Source: Tritrichomonas musculus (Eukaryota > Parabasalia > Tritrichomonadida > Tritrichomonadidae). Taken from it: 64,000 nucleotides of DNA. The notes beneath the pieces are model-generated. The model was not told where the DNA came from. It saw only the letters and a program-made list of their open reading frames with translations, and did not search any database. A program made the position numbers and the translations under genes. Each line of letters begins with the position of its first letter. Positions within the stretch are counted from its first letter, which is position 1. Below are positions 19,894 through 29,566 of the stretch, piece after piece. The DNA is taken from assembly GCA_039105265.1 (NCBI GenBank), contig JAPFFF010000015.1, positions 1,302,001-1,366,000 on the forward strand, given 5' to 3'.

Positions 19894-20211
19894 TTGAAAT
19901 AATCTAATTGAAAAAACGTTTTTGAAATATTAAACATCCAACTTTTTGTGAATAATCAAAATTTGCTATAATGCATAAAAAAATTCCATTATGGAAAGTG
20001 ATTTATCTAGAATTAATCCATTTGGACAATTTGTTTCGAGTATTTACTGCTGCTTTAAATGAAATTTTCTCTGCACCATTATTTTTAGTGTAAAGACACT
20101 TGTTTTTTTTTTTTTTTTTTTGAAAATTAAAAAACACATCAAAATAAACGTTCAACTTCACTTTAATTCAAAAATGTTTCCCTTTGATATGCAAGGAAGT
20201 ATATCACATAA
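19894..20211. other. Divergent promoter region (LITAF / FANCD2)
   Basis: This 318-nt region serves two divergent genes. It contains AACTTTTT at 19940-19947, a T-run near 20104-20122 and TCACAT at 20204-20209, which fits an initiator for the FANCD2 gene. A short frame starting at 19991 (MESDLSRINPFGQF) stops after 23 codons. I cannot tell whether it is a small gene or chance. Confidence 0.4.
20204..20209 (+). promoter_or_regulatory. Initiator-like motif of the FANCD2 gene
   Basis: TCACAT ends 2 nt before the ATG at 20212 and fits TCA-Y-(T/A). It would give an extremely short 5' leader, as is usual in trichomonads. Confidence 0.4.
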
Positions 20212-23200
20212 ATGACCAAAAGAGTTTATTCACATCTTACAAACCAATATATGCTAAAGAGTCAAGACGAAAAAGAAGTTTCATCTTCAATAACTACAGA
20301 AAGCCTCGACTGGCTCAATCCTCTTGGAGTTAGATTTAAAGATCGGAACACTTTTATCCCAATTTATGATAAAAACATCCACAAAATCGAGAACGATATT
20401 ATAAATAGTTTAGAAGCTCGTTCAAAAGAAGATTTCACTCAACTTTGCTATGATATTTCCGCATATTTTGATGATATTTCAATTGTCTTACAATTAGTAA
20501 CCCAAAATCACAAGAGTATGCCGTCGCTCTTAAAATTATTATTAAACATCCCTCAACTTCAAGAAACAATTATGAAAGCAATTGGTCAATTTTTTTCATA
20601 TACAATACTCGAAGATAACGTTCAAAAATTGCGGACAGCTGCCCTTGGAATTGTTCGAGATTTATCATTTCTTAATACAGGTAATCATGAAAAAGATTTA
20701 ATTGACATATTATTTGATTCAATTTCAAATTGCCATCAAAGTATTAAAGAAATATTACTTCAGCATCTTTTTCTATTAATACAAGGCAGTGAAGATGTTG
20801 TTAATCGGCTTTTAAAACTCATGCTAGAAAATGTTACCTTAACTTGTGATATTCTTACAGCGATTGAAGGTTTTGAACTTTCAGCAGATAACAAAGAGAA
20901 AGTTCGGCAACACGTGCTTTCTAATATTTTGCCAGCTGCGTCGACCAAAGATCTGCCAACTGTTATCAAATTTCTTGTAAATACTACAGATGATTCCAAT
21001 GCAGCTGTTACTGTGGATGAATTTCGGAAGAATCTTATTGTTGTTTCACCACAATATGTAGAAGATACTTTAACATTATCTGATACAGATTTTTTTGTTA
21101 TACTAGAGATAAAAAAAGCACTTCAATTTAATTCTTATTTCTGTAAAAGCTTTATACTTGCACTTGAATTCTGTAATGTAGAATTTGGAACGCTTGATGT
21201 TTGGGCTTTATTTTGCTTATATTCTATATTCCCAATGAAACAAAAAGCTCAACAAATGATAAGTAAAATGTCTGGTAAAACTCTTACAACTCAATCAATC
21301 ATTGATGCTGTTACTGGTCATAAAAAAGCAATTGAATGTATATCATTATCAATGATTGATCTTATGAATTGGATGATAGGAAGTAATATTGATAAAGTTT
21401 CCAAAAATGGTATTGTCTTGGCCTCGGTTTTATTCGGAGAGATTGATGATATTGGTTCCCTCCAAGATATCGTTGGTACTCTTCTTATTCAAATTGAAAT
21501 AGGCGATGATTCAAATAAAGAGAAAGTGATATCGATTCTTGAACTTCTCTCAATTGAGCATCCTAACAAATTAAAATCTTTTTCGCAATTAATCCAAGGA
21601 TTTTTATGGGCAAACGAATCCTCAAAACCTCATTTATATTCAGTAATGGCTTCAATAACTGCTCGATTAACATTTGTCACTGTTCAAGACATTGATAGTC
21701 AGCAAGGAACTCAAATTTCAATTGGATTCACCAAAATGATGTCATCTATTCATCCAAACATAAAAGAATTAGGTGTAATTGGTGCAGCTGTGTTCATTAA
21801 TAGAATAGATGAGATATCAAACAATGATATGTCTTACTTGATTCAAAAATATGCATCAATTATGTCTTGTATTGATGATGATCCACGCTCAGTTTTAACA
21901 TTTTATAAGCATATTTATCAATATAAAAATAGATCAGAAGGTTTTAATAACTTTTTAGTGAAAAAACTTCAATCTCAATTTTATGATATACTTAATGATG
22001 ATTCAGATAAAAAAAAAGCCAAATTTGGTCTTGATGAATCATCAACAAAATCAATAAATTTACCTCTTTGTTTATCAGGTGACGCCAAACAAGAATCTAT
22101 ATCGGGAAAAAAAATTTTTGAACGATGGAAGATGGAAGTTTTGGTCTTTTCATCATTTGGAATTTCATTATTGCTTGATGCTCACAGATCAATTGGTCAT
22201 GATCTTAAAAAAGACTGTAATGATATTTTTAGTGTATCTTTCATAATGGCATCTGATGATAGATCTAGTCAAGAAAATGCTATGTTGTTACTCTATGCTC
22301 AATCATATATCATGCATTTGCTAAACTTTTTCATAGATGGAGAAACAGCTGATGAATATTGTGTATTGAGAATGGAGCAGCTAATTGAAATTGAAAAAAA
22401 TTTGATTGATGTTCTTCGTGATATTGACACCTTTGAGCATCCATTTTACGGTACAATATTTCCAAAGCATCATGCATTTCTTAAAAAGTTGAAAGAAGAA
22501 GAAGATGTAAGTGAACTCTTTATAGAAAAATATCGATCATCCTTCCCTTCGCCTACATCTCAGTATTTCTCTCTTATTTATGCATTATCAGTTCCACTCA
22601 GTGATGAACATCTCAAAATTGTTCTACGATTAGTAATTGATTATACCTACTGTCTAGCGGGGAAAAGTGGTAATATTTATGAAGTTGAATTCTATGAGTC
22701 ATTAAATTTTGTTAGTCATATCTCAAATACAATTCTACCTTCTTTATTAAAGGATAACAGAAAAGCATCTGGTCTCATTTGTGAAAGAATCTTTAAATTA
22801 CTTAGGATTGAATTTTCACTTCCTCAGTATAAAGATAAAGCTCAATTTACGAGTTTAATTAAGAGTTGCTGTGAAAAAGAAGATAGATCAGATTGTTTCA
22901 AGAAATTTGCTAAAATTTTAGCAAAGTATGATGCAGCATTATCAATGTCCTCTAAACTAGAATTGATTTTATTGTTAAAATCAATTTTGCACACTGGATC
23001 CAATCAAAAAATAGATTTATGTGGCCATGATGCAAAAATTTTATATAAATTAGCTAAGCAGTTATTAGCTTCTCCAGAATTACCAAAAAATGGAGTTCAG
23101 TCAGTTCTTCCTATTTTTTTCGACCATAGCAAAAAAGTTCTAAATGATATTCAACTTTTTGTAACAGAGATTTTTCCTCTTAATATATTATCAGGAAATA

Positions 23201-23772
23201 AATGTGAAAACTGGCCCTCATTGACACCTGATACTTTTTCTATCTTTTTTAATCAGTGTTTTACTGCATTGAATGCAAAACTCACTGAAGTAAAAAAGAA
23301 GATTCTATCTAATAATTTCACAATAAGTGAAGATTTTATTAGTGCTGTAATGAATAGATTAAATAAATTAGCATCATTAACACAAGGCCTTCTTCTTCAG
23401 ACATGTGGAGAAAAGATTCCAACAAGTGTTTTAAGAGTGTCATTAAAGCAAGGTACTACTTGGATCGATGCATTAACGTCATTAATTCCATTTCTTTGTG
23501 ATTCTAGGGAATACAATCCAGAAAGTATTGATGATTTTTTAGATGTTTGTGCTAATAATGCTAGAAAATTGCAGACAGTAGTTGATCACGTTAGAAGAAA
23601 TGAAAAAACACTTCAAAGCATGCTTCCTAGTATAAGTAAATCTCTTGCTTCTTGGAGTTATTCGTTAAAGAGTTGCTTAAGCGCTGTGCAGGAAGATACT
23701 AAGTTAGAACCAGCAAAAGAAAGAACCCTTACCGGAGAGATAATTGAAACGCAACAGATGAGCCAAGTGTGA
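20212..23772 (+). CDS. FANCD2: FANCD2 homologue (interstrand-crosslink repair)
   Basis: FANCD2 pairs with FANCI on DNA and is monoubiquitinated in the Fanconi anaemia pathway. This 1186-residue helical-repeat protein matches FANCD2 in several ordered blocks: DLPTVIKFLVN (247-257), LGVIGAAVFI (about 522-531), DTFSIFFNQCFTALNAKLTE (from 1007) and LRVSLKQGTTWIDAL (about 1075-1089). The C-terminal helical tail also fits. Animal FANCD2 is about 1450 residues; most of the shortfall is in variable loops and the acidic tail. The segment equivalent to human FVKGILDYLDN, with acceptor Lys561, reads LIQGFLWANES here, with Gln462 at the acceptor position. The assignment rests on remembered motifs; FANCI is the main alternative but fits less well. 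Confidence 0.7.
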   Translation: MTKRVYSHLTNQYMLKSQDEKEVSSSITTESLDWLNPLGVRFKDRNTFIPIYDKNIHKIENDIINSLEARSKEDFTQLCYDISAYFDDISIVLQLVTQNHKSMPSLLKLLLNIPQLQETIMKAIGQFFSYTILEDNVQKLRTAALGIVRDLSFLNTGNHEKDLIDILFDSISNCHQSIKEILLQHLFLLIQGSEDVVNRLLKLMLENVTLTCDILTAIEGFELSADNKEKVRQHVLSNILPAASTKDLPTVIKFLVNTTDDSNAAVTVDEFRKNLIVVSPQYVEDTLTLSDTDFFVILEIKKALQFNSYFCKSFILALEFCNVEFGTLDVWALFCLYSIFPMKQKAQQMISKMSGKTLTTQSIIDAVTGHKKAIECISLSMIDLMNWMIGSNIDKVSKNGIVLASVLFGEIDDIGSLQDIVGTLLIQIEIGDDSNKEKVISILELLSIEHPNKLKSFSQLIQGFLWANESSKPHLYSVMASITARLTFVTVQDIDSQQGTQISIGFTKMMSSIHPNIKELGVIGAAVFINRIDEISNNDMSYLIQKYASIMSCIDDDPRSVLTFYKHIYQYKNRSEGFNNFLVKKLQSQFYDILNDDSDKKKAKFGLDESSTKSINLPLCLSGDAKQESISGKKIFERWKMEVLVFSSFGISLLLDAHRSIGHDLKKDCNDIFSVSFIMASDDRSSQENAMLLLYAQSYIMHLLNFFIDGETADEYCVLRMEQLIEIEKNLIDVLRDIDTFEHPFYGTIFPKHHAFLKKLKEEEDVSELFIEKYRSSFPSPTSQYFSLIYALSVPLSDEHLKIVLRLVIDYTYCLAGKSGNIYEVEFYESLNFVSHISNTILPSLLKDNRKASGLICERIFKLLRIEFSLPQYKDKAQFTSLIKSCCEKEDRSDCFKKFAKILAKYDAALSMSSKLELILLLKSILHTGSNQKIDLCGHDAKILYKLAKQLLASPELPKNGVQSVLPIFFDHSKKVLNDIQLFVTEIFPLNILSGNKCENWPSLTPDTFSIFFNQCFTALNAKLTEVKKKILSNNFTISEDFISAVMNRLNKLASLTQGLLLQTCGEKIPTSVLRVSLKQGTTWIDALTSLIPFLCDSREYNPESIDDFLDVCANNARKLQTVVDHVRRNEKTLQSMLPSISKSLASWSYSLKSCLSAVQEDTKLEPAKERTLTGEIIETQQMSQV

Positions 23773-23934
23773 ACTAGCTCTTACTGTTATTAAAAATTGA
23801 ATTATTTTTTGGTCTGGGATTTTATTTTTTATTTCTCGTTTATTATACAATTTTTATTAAAATAATAGGTCAAAATTAGGTCAAACTTATTTCATGAAAT
23901 AATCTGAGTTTTTGATTCCTATTTATTTCTAAAA

Positions 23935-25899
23935 ATGAGGAATACAAGATCATATTATCAGAGAAAATATGAAGAAGAAATTGAACAAGCAATACAGGAT
24001 TCATTAAAAACTCAGCAACCTTCAAAATCAGAAGATATTGTTAATCAAAAGAAAAAGAAACCTGATATTGTAAAAGAAAAAAGCGCACCAAAAAAAAAAG
24101 GTACACCGCAAAAAAAAAGTAAAAAAGATGTTTTGCCTGCAAAAAAAAAAGATCTCCCGAAAAAAATATCAAATCCGCCAAATAAAGCGATCAAAGCTCC
24201 GTTAGATGAAGCAACCCAAGCTTTTCCAAACGAAACGTCTCAAATTCCGCCAAATAAAGCATTGCAAGTCCCGCTAAAAGAAACATCTCAAGTTATACAA
24301 AATGAAGTTTTTCAAACTCCGCCAAAAAAAACATCTGTTAATCCCCTTTTTGTTGAATTTCAAATTGATCAGCCAACTCCAAGCTCAATACCTCCTCGTT
24401 TCAAGTCACCTTTGTCAAAAAAATATAATGGAATAGGTCCTATTAATTCAACGTCATCAACAACATCATCAGCAACTAGTGATGATGATTCTTATACGTA
24501 TGAACGCAAAAATCAAAAACAAAACATATCTCTTAATCTACCCATAAAATCAAATTTTCCTCCATTGCTAATATCTTTACCAAAAAATATGCAAAACCAG
24601 CCAGGTATTATTCAAGAGGTTCCAGTTATTCCAGAATTGCCTGAGGAACAAGAAAGTCCTAAAGAAATAGAAAAGAATCAAAAGGTAGTGAATGATGTTT
24701 ATAATGATTATGATGAAAATGCGGAATATAATGATATTGATTCAGATAATGATTTTAATCATGAGGAATATGGAGAAGATGGTTCAAGCAATAAAAATAA
24801 AAGCAATGTTAATTTAAGTATTCCTCATCAAGGCCAGAATATAGATGTAGTTCAAAGTACTGATCAAAGAAATGAACCAAATATACTATCGTCATCAGCA
24901 GGAAATACCAATTTCAGTGATGCTGTTCTTCCTAAAAATCTTAATATAATAACCCCTCAAATAAATAGAGCACCATCTAATCAAGTTAGCAAAGCGCATC
25001 CAGGTGGGGTTCAATATTCAAATAATCATAAATTTAACCACGGTAAAACAAGGATAAATGATCCAAAAATTATTTCTGCGCTTTACTTTCTTGATCAATA
25101 TGAAAATAACACAAATAATGATCAAAATCAAAATGATGTAATTGAATTAACTCGTGATGGAAAGCCATTTTATTCATTGAAAAGAGAAACTTTTGAAAAT
25201 AATAAATCTTTTCCTACAGATCCCATCAAACCTTCATCCAATAATAATATGGAAACGAATGAAATGGCAGGGATGAGCCCAAAAGGACAACTTTTTAATA
25301 ATGATTTTGATAATGATTACGATTATAATAATGATTTCGAAGGAAGAAATGAAAATAATTTCAAAATAAGTATTGATGAAAATAATAGTTATGCTAATCA
25401 AGGTGTTTTTAATACATACAATTTTGAAATTGCCCCATATCTCCAGCAAAAGCAGCAAGCCCCAACTCAAGACCAAACTGATGAAAAACAAATGAATGAA
25501 AATATGTCTAAGAATGATCATCAGGCTCATGATTCTAATGAAAATGAAAATAAGTTGGAATCAAACGATAATATTAATTCTTTAAGAAGCAGAATAAGAT
25601 CTCGTTTTTATCAGCATAATGGTGATTCTGGGAGTGACAATGATTATGATATCGAATATGACGACCATGATAATAGTTCTGAAAGTGATGTTATTAACGA
25701 AGGAGCCGGTAATGCTGACGCGTCTCGTACATTTCAACAAAATCATTCGATTTTCACTGGTATGCAAAAGACAGAATATCAGGAAACAGATATTAGAGCT
25801 TTTACAACAGTTCCTTATCGCCCAATGAGTATAGACGAATATTATCATTTGATGATGGATTCAATGATTTATGACGAAAAAAAGTTTTTGAAACAATAA
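23935..25899 (+). CDS. UIM-containing acidic disordered protein
   Basis: The N-terminus carries a ubiquitin-interacting motif: residues 12-25, YEEEIEQAIQDSLK, with the acidic cluster, the invariant Ala19 and Ser23 and hydrophobic residues at the expected spacing. A Lys/Pro-rich basic region (35-85) follows, then imperfect repeats based on PPNKAxxxPLxET (about 78-135). The rest, to about 620, is disordered and rich in Asn and Asp. The last 30 residues look conserved and ordered (TVPYRPMSIDEYYHLMMDSM). It has 654 residues and no enzyme domain. It starts 162 nt after the FANCD2 gene on the same strand. A role as a ubiquitin reader is likely from the UIM; a link to FANCD2 is only suggested by adjacency. 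Confidence 0.7.
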   Translation: MRNTRSYYQRKYEEEIEQAIQDSLKTQQPSKSEDIVNQKKKKPDIVKEKSAPKKKGTPQKKSKKDVLPAKKKDLPKKISNPPNKAIKAPLDEATQAFPNETSQIPPNKALQVPLKETSQVIQNEVFQTPPKKTSVNPLFVEFQIDQPTPSSIPPRFKSPLSKKYNGIGPINSTSSTTSSATSDDDSYTYERKNQKQNISLNLPIKSNFPPLLISLPKNMQNQPGIIQEVPVIPELPEEQESPKEIEKNQKVVNDVYNDYDENAEYNDIDSDNDFNHEEYGEDGSSNKNKSNVNLSIPHQGQNIDVVQSTDQRNEPNILSSSAGNTNFSDAVLPKNLNIITPQINRAPSNQVSKAHPGGVQYSNNHKFNHGKTRINDPKIISALYFLDQYENNTNNDQNQNDVIELTRDGKPFYSLKRETFENNKSFPTDPIKPSSNNNMETNEMAGMSPKGQLFNNDFDNDYDYNNDFEGRNENNFKISIDENNSYANQGVFNTYNFEIAPYLQQKQQAPTQDQTDEKQMNENMSKNDHQAHDSNENENKLESNDNINSLRSRIRSRFYQHNGDSGSDNDYDIEYDDHDNSSESDVINEGAGNADASRTFQQNHSIFTGMQKTEYQETDIRAFTTVPYRPMSIDEYYHLMMDSMIYDEKKFLKQ

Positions 25900-26242
25900 A
25901 GTCAACTCATCAACTTAGTATCTTCATGAATATTAAATATATGTAATATTTATAAAATTTCTTTTATTAATTAAAGGTTTGTTTTGCATTGTTTTTTTAA
26001 CAGTTTGTCTTTCATTCAGTGATTTGTCATTACAAAAATCTATGAAAATTATTATAAATGATTTATGATGAAAAAACGCTTTAGCTTATTTTTATCCTAG
26101 TATCTTACTAAGATAATTAGAAAAGATAGAGAGAAAAGGTGTAGCTGAAATATTATATTGGTCAAAGAAGAGACTGCTGTCTTTATTTTAAAAATCTCTT
26201 TAATTCAAAAAGTGAAAATCTTTCATCTTTCATATTTGAAAA
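25900..26242. other. Intergenic region with initiator-like motif
   Basis: A/T-rich, non-coding. TTCAAAAAGTG at 26206-26216 and TCATAT at 26230-26235 precede the ATG at 26243 and are promoter candidates. Confidence 0.4.
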
Positions 26243-27271
26243 ATGAAAACAAAAAAAATTGCAATAGTTCAGCAATTTGAGGCAGATAAAGATGGATTTC
26301 GTAATAAAATAAATGCGCGTATACTAAAAAATGATTTATCTTCAGCATATCGAGAGATTTTCGACATACTATATTTTTATTTTTGTCAAAACCAAAATCA
26401 TTTGCAGGAATCAATTAACGAATCTATTCAAGCGTTTAAAATGCTTGTAAATGTCGATTCGTTGTTTTCTTTTATCTCTCCTGAGACAGACATAGAAAAT
26501 TTTTTATCAAAAAGCATCCAATTTCCTCCATACGATTTGTTTATAATATGTGCGTTACTTTCTCTCGATGGAAATGAAGTTGATGCTCAGAATCGTTTCT
26601 TTTATATTTTCAGATTTCATATTCAAATTTTATCAATATTGAAGAAAAAAGAAAATATGAATGCTTCAGATCAAAAAGTATGGCTTAATGATATGTTTGA
26701 GCCATCTCCAAAAAGCTTTTTAGAAGCAATTAAAATTGAAAACAGCCGAGTTTTGTACATTTCCGAGCTTCTCATTATTCTTTATCATTCAATGCCGCCA
26801 AATCAGCTTCTTGGCAATTTTGTTGATACATACTTATACCAAAATGATATAATTGAGCCATGTGATGAAATATTTTCGGTAATTGGGAGAATATTGTTAT
26901 CAAATGGCGATTTGGAAAGATCACAGGATTTTTTCAATAAAGTGCATGATAACTTTTACAGAAAAATGAATGAAGCTTTTCTTTTATTTTTCCAATGTAA
27001 ATACAGCGAAGCAGAAAAGAGCTTCAGAGAAATTGATGATCCCATAGCAAAAGTTAATCGAGCTACGGCACTTGTTTTTCTAGGGAAAATTGAAATGGCA
27101 AAAATCGAATTAATATCTGCAATCAAGCAAGAAAAATCTTTATTATTGCTTAAGTCTGTAAACGACAATCTTGCTTTCATTAACGAATTATCGCCTATTA
27201 GCCATTTTCAAAGTAAACCGAACTTAATCAATTTTCCAATAAACTCACTATCTGTGAGGATACCCCATTAA
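26243..27271 (+). CDS. TRAPPC12-like TPR protein
   Basis: A 342-residue all-helical protein. The C-terminal half carries tetratricopeptide-like helix pairs: GRILLSNGDLERSQDFFNKV (about 215-234), AFLLFFQCKYSEAEKSFREI and NRATALVFLGKIEMAKIELI. It ends with SVNDNLAFINEL, which resembles the final helix of TRAPPC12 (pattern SVxFNLxxxYEL). TRAPPC12 is a subunit of TRAPPIII, the exchange-factor complex for Rab1 that works in ER-Golgi traffic and autophagy. A Rab1-type gene lies 10 kb away, which is suggestive at most. Another TPR protein is possible; no membrane segment or enzyme motif is present. Confidence 0.5.
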   Translation: MKTKKIAIVQQFEADKDGFRNKINARILKNDLSSAYREIFDILYFYFCQNQNHLQESINESIQAFKMLVNVDSLFSFISPETDIENFLSKSIQFPPYDLFIICALLSLDGNEVDAQNRFFYIFRFHIQILSILKKKENMNASDQKVWLNDMFEPSPKSFLEAIKIENSRVLYISELLIILYHSMPPNQLLGNFVDTYLYQNDIIEPCDEIFSVIGRILLSNGDLERSQDFFNKVHDNFYRKMNEAFLLFFQCKYSEAEKSFREIDDPIAKVNRATALVFLGKIEMAKIELISAIKQEKSLLLLKSVNDNLAFINELSPISHFQSKPNLINFPINSLSVRIPH

Positions 27272-27477
27272 TATATTTATGTTAATTTCAATAAAGGATA
27301 AAATTATGTAAAAATTGATTATGAATTAGAATTTCTAACTCTAAATTAAAATTTATGAAAAATCGATTTTTTAAAGCATGAAAACTCATATCAATAACAA
27401 TATCAAAAAAGAAATAGGATTGCTTATAAACAAAATAGTTTATTTTGGAAACAAAACAAAAATAACAAAATATTGTA

Positions 27478-27966
27478 TTAGGAATTTCCTTTTGTAATTA
27501 TTATCCAAGCAATAATGATCATAACAAATACTGTAATAGCTTTTGGTGAAAGTGGATCAACGAGTTCGTTGATTATCTGGGCTAAAACACGAGCAGCAGC
27601 TTTTGTTTTAGCAACACTAGACGGAGCTGTTTCTGAGCAAACTTTCCAAGATTCGCATAAACCTTTCAAAGCTAAAGGAAGTTCTTTTTGATCACAAAAA
27701 TTCGCTTCGTAATCTTGCTTGCATTTTAATCGTTCAGCACTCTCTTTTTCATGATTTTTTTTAATTTCTTCTGAAATATCTGATGAGATGCTACGAATAA
27801 CAACAATAAATAAGAAAAGTTCGATAAGAGAAAGCACAACTTTAATAAATAGTTGATAGTAGATATGCTTGACAGAAGCATCAATAACTGGCTTAGGGTA
27901 TCTTTCATCAAAATAATTTTTGCTTACTGGATAACTATTTTGATTGTCTTGAACAGCAACAGTCAT
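27478..27966 (-). CDS. Brr6/Brl1-family nuclear envelope protein
   Basis: A 162-residue membrane protein with two transmembrane segments (about 41-59 and 143-158). Between them is the lumenal domain with the four family cysteines, Cys82, Cys91, Cys104 and Cys110, in the patterns CKQDYEANFC and CESWKVC. In fungi Brr6/Brl1 sit in the nuclear envelope and assist insertion of nuclear pore complexes and membrane lipid homeostasis. The family is reported mainly from organisms that keep the nuclear envelope during mitosis, as trichomonads do. The length fits the conserved core without the fungal N-terminal extensions. The ATG at 27966 is the only plausible start. Confidence 0.8.
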   Translation of the reverse strand: MTVAVQDNQNSYPVSKNYFDERYPKPVIDASVKHIYYQLFIKVVLSLIELFLFIVVIRSISSDISEEIKKNHEKESAERLKCKQDYEANFCDQKELPLALKGLCESWKVCSETAPSSVAKTKAAARVLAQIINELVDPLSPKAITVFVMIIIAWIIITKGNS

Positions 27967-28096
27967 TAAATTCTTCCTTTAAATTTTAGACTCTTTCAAT
28001 TTTGGACCAGGTTGAAAATTTTATTTGAAATACCCAATTTTACTTAGAATTAAGTGATATGTTATATGAAAAAAGGAATGGTATAATATTTTTTAT

Positions 28097-28444
28097 ATGA
28101 TTGATCAAACTCACGCCGCCAGAGAACATCTTCATCAAATGGTCGAACTTGCAAATCTCCTTATTAGTGAGTCTATAAATCAAACTGATCCTGTCTTGCC
28201 AATTAAACGAACAATATCTAAAGAGCAATTTGTTGAGCAATATAATCATCATTCGACAGAACTTTGTAGCATTCTCGATGATTTACATGATTCAGAAGAT
28301 GTTCCATCAATTGATCATGAAGTAGAAAAATCTAGAAAAGACCTGGTTATTCTTGTTAAAACTCTCCAAGAAAAAATTGACAAATTAAATGACTTGCGAT
28401 TTTGGATGGACAATATGATTTCTGATGATTCTACAAAAGAATGA
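28097..28444 (+). CDS. Small helical protein of unknown function
   Basis: A 115-residue protein predicted to be helical throughout, with charged amphipathic segments (REHLHQMVELANLLISES and KSRKDLVILVKTLQEKIDKL) and a final LRFWMDNM segment. The pattern is reminiscent of small four-helix subunits of the Mediator or of kinetochore complexes, but I cannot assign one. It has no signal, membrane span or metal motif. It is divergently oriented from the Brr6-like gene, with 130 nt between them. Confidence 0.55.
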   Translation: MIDQTHAAREHLHQMVELANLLISESINQTDPVLPIKRTISKEQFVEQYNHHSTELCSILDDLHDSEDVPSIDHEVEKSRKDLVILVKTLQEKIDKLNDLRFWMDNMISDDSTKE

Positions 28445-28592
28445 ATATTATTACCATACTATATTCAAACAATTATGCTATTTTATATATGTTTGAAGAA
28501 AAAGCCGAATTTTATATTTTAATATATTAGAGAGAGAAAATATTAAGTAAATGTGCACAATGTATAATAATTTATTAACTGTTTTTTTTTTT

Positions 28593-29348
28593 TTATGCTT
28601 GATCTTTTATACCTTCATTTGCATACTGGCTTTCATCAACGCCAAACATTTCATTTAATTCCATCCTTGATGTATGTATTGACTCTGCTGTTAATACAAG
28701 AATATATCTGTGGTATTCAAGTTCTTCAAGATCGCCTTCTTCTCCTCCTGTTTGAAATTCAATAGTATGGTCAGCATGTTTAAAGTAATAATCATCTTCA
28801 ATAAGTGGAAATTCAATTCCTTCATCTCCTTTAACACCTTTTTTCACAAGAATATAGTGTGTTAAATTAAATGCTTCACGTTCTTGAGGAGTTTTGCAAT
28901 CTTCTGTAGCCCACGAAACTTCTTCAAAAACTCCACGATTAAGGTGTGGAGCGTATTCTGGTGGAATTCCATATGCTCTTTCATTTAAGAATAATCCAAC
29001 TCGATTCAATTGTGTTGAGAGGAGCTCGTTTAATATAGGGTCACCAAGTGATTGCATCCATGAAATAAATTTTTGAATGCAGGCGTAATCTTGGTAAAAT
29101 GCAAGATTTAAAACAGTAATAAATCCAAACATAGAAACGTCATCTGGATCTGCATCTTCTGTTTTTATTACTGTTCCAACATATGATTGATTAGCAATTA
29201 TCATACTTAATTCAACTCGATCGCAATTAAGATATTTTGGAATAAATTGAGCAATTCCATTTGCATCTTCTGGTTTTGGATCAAATGAGCCAAACCTAGC
29301 GGTAACTTCATCAAAATCTTCATCTTCATATTCATCTTCAGGCTGCAT
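28593..29348 (-). CDS. BCCIP/Bcp1-family protein
   Basis: A 251-residue protein with the architecture of the BCCIP (BRCA2- and p21-interacting) / yeast Bcp1 family. It has an acidic start (EDEYEDEDFDEVTARFGSFD) followed by the family core: IAQFIPKYLNCDRVELSMII, SYVGTVIKTED and MFGFITVLNLAFYQDYACIQ. The later section is also conserved (VGLFLNERAYGIPPEYAPHL) and it ends with an acidic-hydrophobic strand region. In yeast Bcp1 chaperones ribosomal protein Rpl23 and supports nuclear export; in animals BCCIP also assists homologous recombination. The length is typical and no domain is missing. It is expected to be nuclear. Confidence 0.8.
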   Translation of the reverse strand: MQPEDEYEDEDFDEVTARFGSFDPKPEDANGIAQFIPKYLNCDRVELSMIIANQSYVGTVIKTEDADPDDVSMFGFITVLNLAFYQDYACIQKFISWMQSLGDPILNELLSTQLNRVGLFLNERAYGIPPEYAPHLNRGVFEEVSWATEDCKTPQEREAFNLTHYILVKKGVKGDEGIEFPLIEDDYYFKHADHTIEFQTGGEEGDLEELEYHRYILVLTAESIHTSRMELNEMFGVDESQYANEGIKDQA

Positions 29349-29566
29349 TTTAATACTTTAAAAAAATCTAATGTTCGACCAAAATCAAAATAATTGAATT
29401 TTAAAATTTTAATTCAATGCATTCACAAATCTTCAAAAATAAAAAATGCATAAATGTCACACCGAAAAGTATTTTATTACATATTTTTACTGATATATAA
29501 TAACTTATAAATCAAGAAAACAATAAAAAATATATTTGCATAATAATAAAAAAAAAAAAAAATATG

